The notes below the pieces were generated by a model. The model did no database searches and had not been told where the DNA came from. It saw nothing but the letters and a program-made list of their open reading frames with translations. A DNA stretch of 64,000 bases, from NCBI RefSeq assembly GCF_009905375.1, contig NC_133647.1:77800231-77864230 (forward strand), written 5' to 3'. This document shows positions 58,601 through 64,000 of the stretch, in pieces. Every line of letters begins with the position of its first letter. The first letter of the stretch is position 1. The stretch is from Apium graveolens (lineage: Eukaryota; Streptophyta; Magnoliopsida; Apiales; Apiaceae). The position numbers were made by a program, and so were the translations under genes.

Positions 58601-59498
58601 ATGTATATATATAGGTGTATATATATATATATCGGGACTTAATGAAGTATCTCGTAACTTCATTATTTATAATGATATTTCAAAGATTGAATCTATTCAA
58701 GTCTTTTTTTGTAGTCTCATCTATGTGATGAACTTTTGAAACAAATGATACCTTGAACGGTGGTAGTTCAAGTAGTATTCGGAAAAGATATAAGTATATT
58801 GGAGTATCTTATAACTTCATCTTTTCAACTTATATCTGGTTAATGATTATCTTATGCATGACAAAGATTTTCAGAAAAACGTTGAGACAAGGTTAGATAT
58901 ATAAGATCACCTTACAACGATATTTTTATACAGTTATAAACCGAAACTCTGTGTATATTATGCATGGAAGAGGACTTCCAAGCTTTTGCAAAGTATATAT
59001 ACATATATACTGAATATTTTGCGACTTGGTCGCGTTAAGATATCAAACTTGATTTATTTTTACTTGACCAAGACTTTCATGAGTACTATGAGAATGCTCA
59101 CATATTGTAAATCATTATACATATTATTTTAGTGGGCTTGTTGCTCACCCTTGCTTTCTTCTTTCATCACACAACAACAGATAGACAAGATGAACAGGAC
59201 CAAGCTCCCAATTCAACTGTTGATGTACCAGACTTATGTATATTATGAATTGTAATAATGGCGAAGAATATGTAAATTTATTCAGAATTCCTTTTGAGGT
59301 GTAATGGCTTATAATTGTGGAATAAAATGACTTATGTTATTTTTGGATATTCATCTCTGAGACTATAACTTGTGGTGTGTATGTATATTGTGGGGTCACA
59401 ATACGCAGTAGTTGGTTGATTATTAAGATTAAGTATTATTAAAGGAAATGGAACTCGTGACAACCCGGATCACCGACCCCGGATTTGGGGGTGTTACA
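55618..59498 (+). repeat. 3' LTR of element C, 3881 bp
   Basis: Complete, TGTAATAACC to GGGTGTTACA. It matches the truncated 5' LTR over its full length with few substitutions. It lacks 87 bp near 59214 that the 5' LTR has, shortening the conserved frame in phase. The 30-bp repeat is at 58325-58405 and the 55-bp units near 57710-57815. Confidence 0.93.
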
Positions 59499-59503
59499 TC
59501 AGT
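59499..59503. repeat. Target-site duplication TCAGT (right)
   Basis: Right copy of the 5-bp duplication; copia gag resumes here. Confidence 0.93.
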
Positions 59504-60340
59504 GGTGTAGTAATCACTTGGACTCCCAGAGAGGTTTCCATTATCCATCTCAGCTTCAAAGAGCGTTTCTGCTTTAGACTTAGGCTTTTCAGCAGTAATG
59601 TCAAGCTCTTTGATTCCACTGGCTACAAGAGCAGTTGTCTTGAGTAGTTCAGTATTCTTGCTATCAATTGTTCCTCCACCATATATAATTTTCCTTTGTT
59701 CCTGCTCCATTTCATGAGTTTTCAGCTTACCATACAACTTCTCAAGTGTCATGGTTTCGAAGTCAACACGCTCACGAACAGATGAAGCGTTATTCTCTAG
59801 ATGGTGAGGTAAGACAAGCATAAACTTCCTGTTGACTTCTCTCTGAGGATAAGTCTTACCATGAATACTTAATTCGTTTAATAACTTGTTCAGTCTTTCA
59901 AAGACTTGAGTAATACTTTCTCCACGCAAGGACTTAAAGGCCTCATATTGTGAAGTCAAGATATCCAATCTATTCTTCCTGACATCTTCAGTTCCTTCCA
60001 TAAAAAATTCTATGGTTTCCCACATGTGCTTTGTACTCTCACAGACCATAATTTGGTGAATCATATCATCATTCATCGAATCCACCAAAATAAGCCGCAG
60101 GCCTTCATCTAGAGCTATCAGTTCTTTGTCACGTGCACTCCATTCAGCTTCAGGACATGACATTCTCATATTAGGCAACTCCGGATGATCCTTCATTGGC
60201 ATATGTCTTCCTTCTCTCAATACTCTCATATACTCTGGATTCGATGCCCGAATATACAATAGCATTTTCTTTTTCCATAGATTATATCTCTATTTATCAA
60301 ACTGAGGAACCTTGATACTACTAACTTTTTGAGAACTCAT
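59504..60340 (-). pseudogene. Copia gag, N-terminal part
   Basis: Start ATG at 60340 (MSSQKVSSIKVPQFDK) is 200 bp after the primer site and fits copia gag starts; a TAG follows at 60290-60292 (codon 17). The frame then stays open through MLLYIRASNPEYMRVL, then RDKELIALDEGLRLILVDSM, the capsid-type segment HMWETIEFFMEGTEDVRKN and LTSQYEAFKSLRGESITQVF, and LEKLYGKLKTHEMEQEQRK. This is the UBN2-type gag domain of copia elements. Element C interrupts it after SDYYT; gag continues on the far side at 46612. Confidence 0.9.
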
Positions 60341-60555
60341 CTTTTCAGATCTGAATTTTTTTTGCAATAAACCGTCTCAAAATACGATAACCCAGTCAAC
60401 CAACAATACCAAACTAGTCAAGTCAAAATCAACAAACCCAAATCGGATCTACACACCGAAAGCACTCCCAAACTCCGTACAACCAAAATCAACAACAAAA
60501 CTTGCTAATCTAACCGATCAGATCTGTATATTGATCAACAAGCTCTGATACCAAT
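60341..60555 (-). other. Copia leader with primer binding site
   Basis: The element strand has TGGTATCAGAGC at 60542-60553, two bases from the LTR, complementary to the 3' end of initiator Met tRNA. The remaining leader has no supported feature. Confidence 0.9.
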
Positions 60556-62607
60556 TGTTAGGTCCAAATATACATACAGAGGGCGGGGGGGGGTGAATGT
60601 ATGTTTTTCATTTTTCGTTAATTAATTGCAGCGGAAAATAAACCTCGAAAATGAAATAAAAAAAACACTAAGAGATTCACAGAATAATTCTTTTTATTAA
60701 GAAATTAAACCATAAAGGTTTACTTACAACTCCGAATATAAATAATTCGAAGCAACAAATATAAGAGAACCAAAATAATAGCAATCAATTTGGGGTTCTA
60801 TCTATCACTCTAAAAATTCAAAGCTTCTATCAAAAGATATTAAATACAATCAAGAGAGCTTTAAATAATGAGTGTTATAAGTTTGTAAGGCTTTAATGGT
60901 GTGAAATAAATTGGGCAGCGCTTCTCTCCTTAATTTCAATAAATGAAATCAACCCACTCTACAAGAAAAATTCTGCAGAGCTTTAATGGTATTTTGCTGA
61001 GAAATGTTATTTTCCAATCTGCTGAAAATTGGTTTTGTAGTGGTAGAATTGTAGGAGAGATAGAAGAGACTACATGGATGCCTCTTGTTCATTTGTTTTA
61101 ATTGGTACAACTTGCATATTAATTTGTGGCACTTGGAGTAATGTATGTGGTGATTTGTGGGATATGATCTATGTGGTGACAACTTGCAATAGTACACAAA
61201 AATGCATTTGGTTTCTTTTATTTTGGACAAAAGCCAACAATAGGAGGGGTTTCGTGTGCTTCACGCGGCACAACCAAAAAAGGAAGTCGGCACACATGAT
61301 GTACACGTGCACGTGAAAAGAACTCCACCGCCTTTTAGCTTCAGTTACTCTCTTTATGGCGACTTAAAGTATTAGGAGCAGTCATAGTCAATTTCCTTTG
61401 TTCGTTGAACAAACACATGCAGGTACTGAAGACTCGGTTCTCACTGGCAATACAAAGGCGCCATGGGAAGATTTGTGTTGCACGTGCGCAGAGAAACCAA
61501 CGGCAACAGGAGGTCGCCAGAGGTATCATTCACGCGCGTATTGGAATAAGTTGACAGCCGTCTTTTGCTTTAGATTTTTTTCATTTCCTTTCAATCTTTG
61601 CGCGGGCCATGTGCATCTTGAACTTGCATATAAAATAAACACAATGAGAAGGAATTGCTTCTCGTTTCCTTTATTTCCAAACCAAATATGCATGTATGTG
61701 ATTTCCTTTGTGCACTGTGTTATTACGCCTGGTTGCCTCTGTTAGAAAATTGAACACCCGAGGTTGCATACATACAGATACATCAAACTGGCTAATTAAA
61801 ACAAAATATTTTAAAATAAATAAATAAATAACTTTAAATTTATTTATTTATTTAAATAAAATTCAAACATTAATTTTATTTTCCAAAATTAAATAGTGAT
61901 ATTAAAATAAATAAATAAATAAATGTTTTGAGATTACTTTATTCATTTAATAAAATTTCAATTTTTATTTTATTTTTTTAAAAATCAAATTGTGATCTAA
62001 AATTAAATAAATAAATGAGATGATTTTCATTTATTCATTTAATAAAAAATCAGTCATTGATTTAAAAATAAATCCAGTAAATCATCGGGCTGTACTCCTC
62101 TGTATCTGCAGGTCTCCTAATCTCCGGGAATTTATACCTCAAAATATTTCCAGAGTCCTCGAGTACAAAAACCACTAAACAATGTTCCTTAAATATAATA
62201 CTTTGTTTCCTTTCACGGATCACTGATGTGTCGTGCACGGGTCTAGTTCACAAACGACTAGTTCCACTCTCAGGCCTTCGTATTATGCCCGTATAAACCA
62301 TTGTTAAGTTTTCTACCAAGTATAACCAACTTCACTAGGGATCCTTGAGGTCTTCACAATGATTCTGATAACTGCTTCGAATGGCTCCCACCTTATTCCT
62401 TCGATGCCTGAACATATTAATGAACTTCATACGGATCGCTGTTGACGTCTTCTTCACTGCAGCTAACAAAACCTTTTGTGCATATACCCAATAAACAATC
62501 TGTACTGATTCTAGTGGGATATAGATTATTCCAAAGTCCTTGTTCTCTGTTGAGTTATCCAAATCAGTATTGTTGAGATAACCATACAGCTTCAATCTTG
62601 CTCAACA
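60556..62607 (-). repeat. Copia 5' LTR, 2052 bp
   Basis: TGTTAGGTCC to GCTCAACA, next to the primer site on the left and TCCTC on the right. It is the partner of 36209-38195 with moderate divergence. It includes a 60-bp stretch near 61240-61310 absent from the partner. Confidence 0.92.
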
Positions 62608-62612
62608 TCCTC
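62608..62612. repeat. Target-site duplication TCCTC (right)
   Basis: Right copy of the duplication flanking the copia element. Confidence 0.9.
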
Positions 62613-62664
62613 CAACCGAGGGCTCTGAGTGATCAGCTGGTGCTGGAATGAAAGAGTCAGCCAT
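62613..62664 (-). pseudogene. Extra reading frame upstream of gag, N-terminal part (Tekay-like element)
   Basis: The ATG at 62664 begins MADSFIPAPADHSEPS and runs into the copia insertion site. The frame continues without a stop on the far side (36203 downward) through a Pro/Val-rich stretch until a probable one-base loss near 36106. The start lies about 200 bp after the LTR, before any other ATG-initiated long frame. No family is recognised. Confidence 0.5.
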
Positions 62665-62847
62665 CGCTGCTATCTGAAATCATATCGCAAAAATAAGAAT
62701 CTCGAATCACGACGCGAATCATACTAATACCTGTTATACCATCGTACTCAACCTCTCGACGTTCTATCTTTCTACTCCCTACTTCTAATCCTAACCCTCT
62801 ACCCATTCCCATCAATCTAGGCTTGTATTAGTGACTTATAACCTGTA

Positions 62848-62859
62848 GCTCTGATACCA
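62848..62859 (-). other. Primer binding site of the Tekay-like element
   Basis: Element strand TGGTATCAGAGC, four bases from the LTR at 62864, initiator Met tRNA type. The same sequence stands at 27150-27161. Confidence 0.9.
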
Positions 62860-62863
62860 AACC

Positions 62864-64000
62864 TGTGGTGCCCTCCAAATCCGGTCAGAAGTTTGGCGTC
62901 CACACATACACACACCTTATTGATAACCTGCTTATAACAATAATAATGATAATAATAATATGCAGTGACCCTACTTACCAACTACCACGGACCGTAACAG
63001 GTTAAAGTATGTACACAAGCCCCACACATACTTATATTACAAACGCCTAAATCCCAACTATTCAAAATTATAACTGAATATTAAACATCATTACAAACTT
63101 TACAAACTTAAACTATCTCAAAAGCTGTCAGCTAGCTTAACTCGATCAACCTGGACCCCTAGCTCTCGCACTGAATTGGGGATCCTCGCTACCAACAGGT
63201 TCCTTCTTAACTGGAAAAGAACATAAAAAATCGCACAAATGAGCTAACTAGCTCAGCAAGTCACATTGACAATACTGAGAATAAACAATGATCAAGTGAA
63301 ATAATTTGAGGTGTCAAGAGAACAATGGATAATGATTCAGAATTGGATATTAAATTTTCATTTTCATAAAAAAATAAGGTTAGGCTGCTGATCAGTCACA
63401 CACTAACCCCGAGCAAGGCACACAGCTTTGCTCTAATTACTGGATCCAAGGCACACATTAGCCTAACTTGACCACCAATCTAGTCTGACCACGAATCTGG
63501 TCCACAAAATTTATAAAACAATCCAATTCTATCACAATAACAGAATAAACAATGTAAAGCAATAAACAAAATCATAATCAACATGGGATATTTCAATCAT
63601 GATATGGGTTTTAATCTTCACAAGGAAATAAAATAGCAATTTCAAAGAATGGCTATCAGCTGGTGAAAGAATCGGATAACAAAAGAATCAAAGTTTCAAG
63701 GTTAAAAGGATTTGGTCTTTCAATGTATAAGGTATAATGGTTTGAGTATATAAGCAAATCTTGGTTCAATGTTCGGTATTTAGTTTATATGTACTTGTGG
63801 AGTAGTTTCATATATCTGTGGTTCATCTTTGGGTATTCAGTAATCAATGGTTTAGAAAGAATAAGGTTTACGGTTCAAAGATCAATAACTGGAATCAAGG
63901 TTTAGGGTTCGGTGCTTCAAAGCACTTGCAATATAAGACAGAACTATCGGCTATTCACAATATATCTTGAGAAAGTTTAGAACCCTTTCCTGGTACTAGC
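62864..64000 (-). repeat. LTR3, 5' LTR of the Tekay-like element, cut by window end
   Basis: Begins TGTGGTGCCCTCC and matches 27166-28300 with few substitutions and small indels. The rest lies beyond the window, so the element's target duplication cannot be tested. Confidence 0.92.

Larger units (their letters stand above)
46613..59498 (+). mobile_element. Element C: LTR1-family Ty3/gypsy element nested in copia gag
   Basis: A plus-strand element of 12.9 kb with LTRs at 46613-50351 (end deleted) and 55618-59498, flanked by TCAGT. The internal region lacks primer site and gag start. It has the order RT end, RNase H, IN start, gag, RT, RNase H, IN, polypurine tract, as in element A. Every frame is broken, so it must have been moved by enzymes of another element. 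The two LTRs are far more alike than either is to the solo LTR at 5969, so C is a separate and younger subfamily. Confidence 0.92.
36209..62607 (-). mobile_element. Large Ty1/copia element (SIRE/Maximus-like) with nested gypsy element
   Basis: LTRs of 1987 and 2052 bp flanked by TCCTC, Met-type primer site, gag with zinc knuckles, then PR, IN, RT and RNase H in copia order, and a 2.3-kb tail before the 3' LTR. Without the nested element C (46613-59498) and the 1.2-kb duplication it would be about 12 kb. Large gag, long hinge and long tail suggest the SIRE/Maximus group; this placement is from memory of the family. Gag-pol is disabled by stops and frameshifts. Confidence 0.9.
30618..62863 (-). 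mobile_element. Tekay/Del-like Ty3/gypsy chromovirus, internal region with nested insertion
   Basis: In element sense: primer site (62848-62859), leader reading frame split by a copia insertion, gag, PR, RT, RNase H, IN, chromodomain and polypurine tract. The nested copia element occupies 36209-62607. Without it the internal region is about 5.8 kb. Order and motifs (PR DSG, RT FIDD, IN DD35E, C-terminal chromodomain) identify a chromovirus of the Del/Tekay kind. It is disabled by at least seven nonsense codons and two frameshifts in gag-pol. Confidence 0.92.

Overview
The window is repeat-dense plant nuclear DNA. It consists almost entirely of LTR retrotransposons and their debris, and no host gene, tRNA, rRNA or CRISPR array was recognised. 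The evidence for a flowering plant is Ty3/gypsy chromovirus pol with a C-terminal chromodomain (Del/Tekay-like), a large Ty1/copia element with gag, PR, IN and RT (SIRE/Maximus-like), initiator-Met tRNA primer binding sites, and LTRs of about 2 to 4.3 kb. The species cannot be named from the sequence.

Layout. (1) 1-5937: a decayed minus-strand gypsy element (A), with its 3' LTR (family LTR1) cut by the window start. (2) 5938-19756: a second minus-strand gypsy element (B, family LTR2). Its left LTR survives only as the last ~207 bp, and that stub carries a complete solo LTR1 (5969-10256) flanked by TTTAT. Its right LTR is full length (15722-19756). (3) 19757-26310: a region rich in GAGCTCGCA-like words. 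It holds a plus-strand, intron-containing pseudogene resembling the 'putative gypsy type transposon' protein family, followed by degenerate tandem repeats. (4) 26311-27165: an LTR1 fragment fused to a primer-site leader of family LTR3. (5) 27166-64000: a three-level nest. A Tekay-like chromovirus (minus, LTR3 at 27166-30617 and 62864 onward) is interrupted by a copia element (minus, 36209-62607, duplication TCCTC). That copia is interrupted in its gag gene by a plus-strand LTR1-family gypsy element C (46613-59498, duplication TCAGT).

How the parts relate. The Tekay-like and copia elements have recognisable gag, PR, RT, RNase H and IN, but stops and frameshifts break every coding region, and the copia RT active site reads YVDA instead of YVDD. 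Elements A and C belong to one family and share an unusual internal order: a second pol fragment (RT end, RNase H, IN start) lies upstream of gag. They also share inactivating lesions, which suggests an already defective lineage was copied in trans. At the left edge of C, a 1.2-kb segment spanning the copia/LTR junction is tandemly duplicated, with 48 bp of inverted copia sequence at the seam. The Tekay-like element also carries an extra reading frame between its primer binding site and gag, and the copia inserted into it.

Limits: domain calls come from reading translations by eye. No database search or alignment was run, and the order of insertions is inferred from nesting and target-site duplications.
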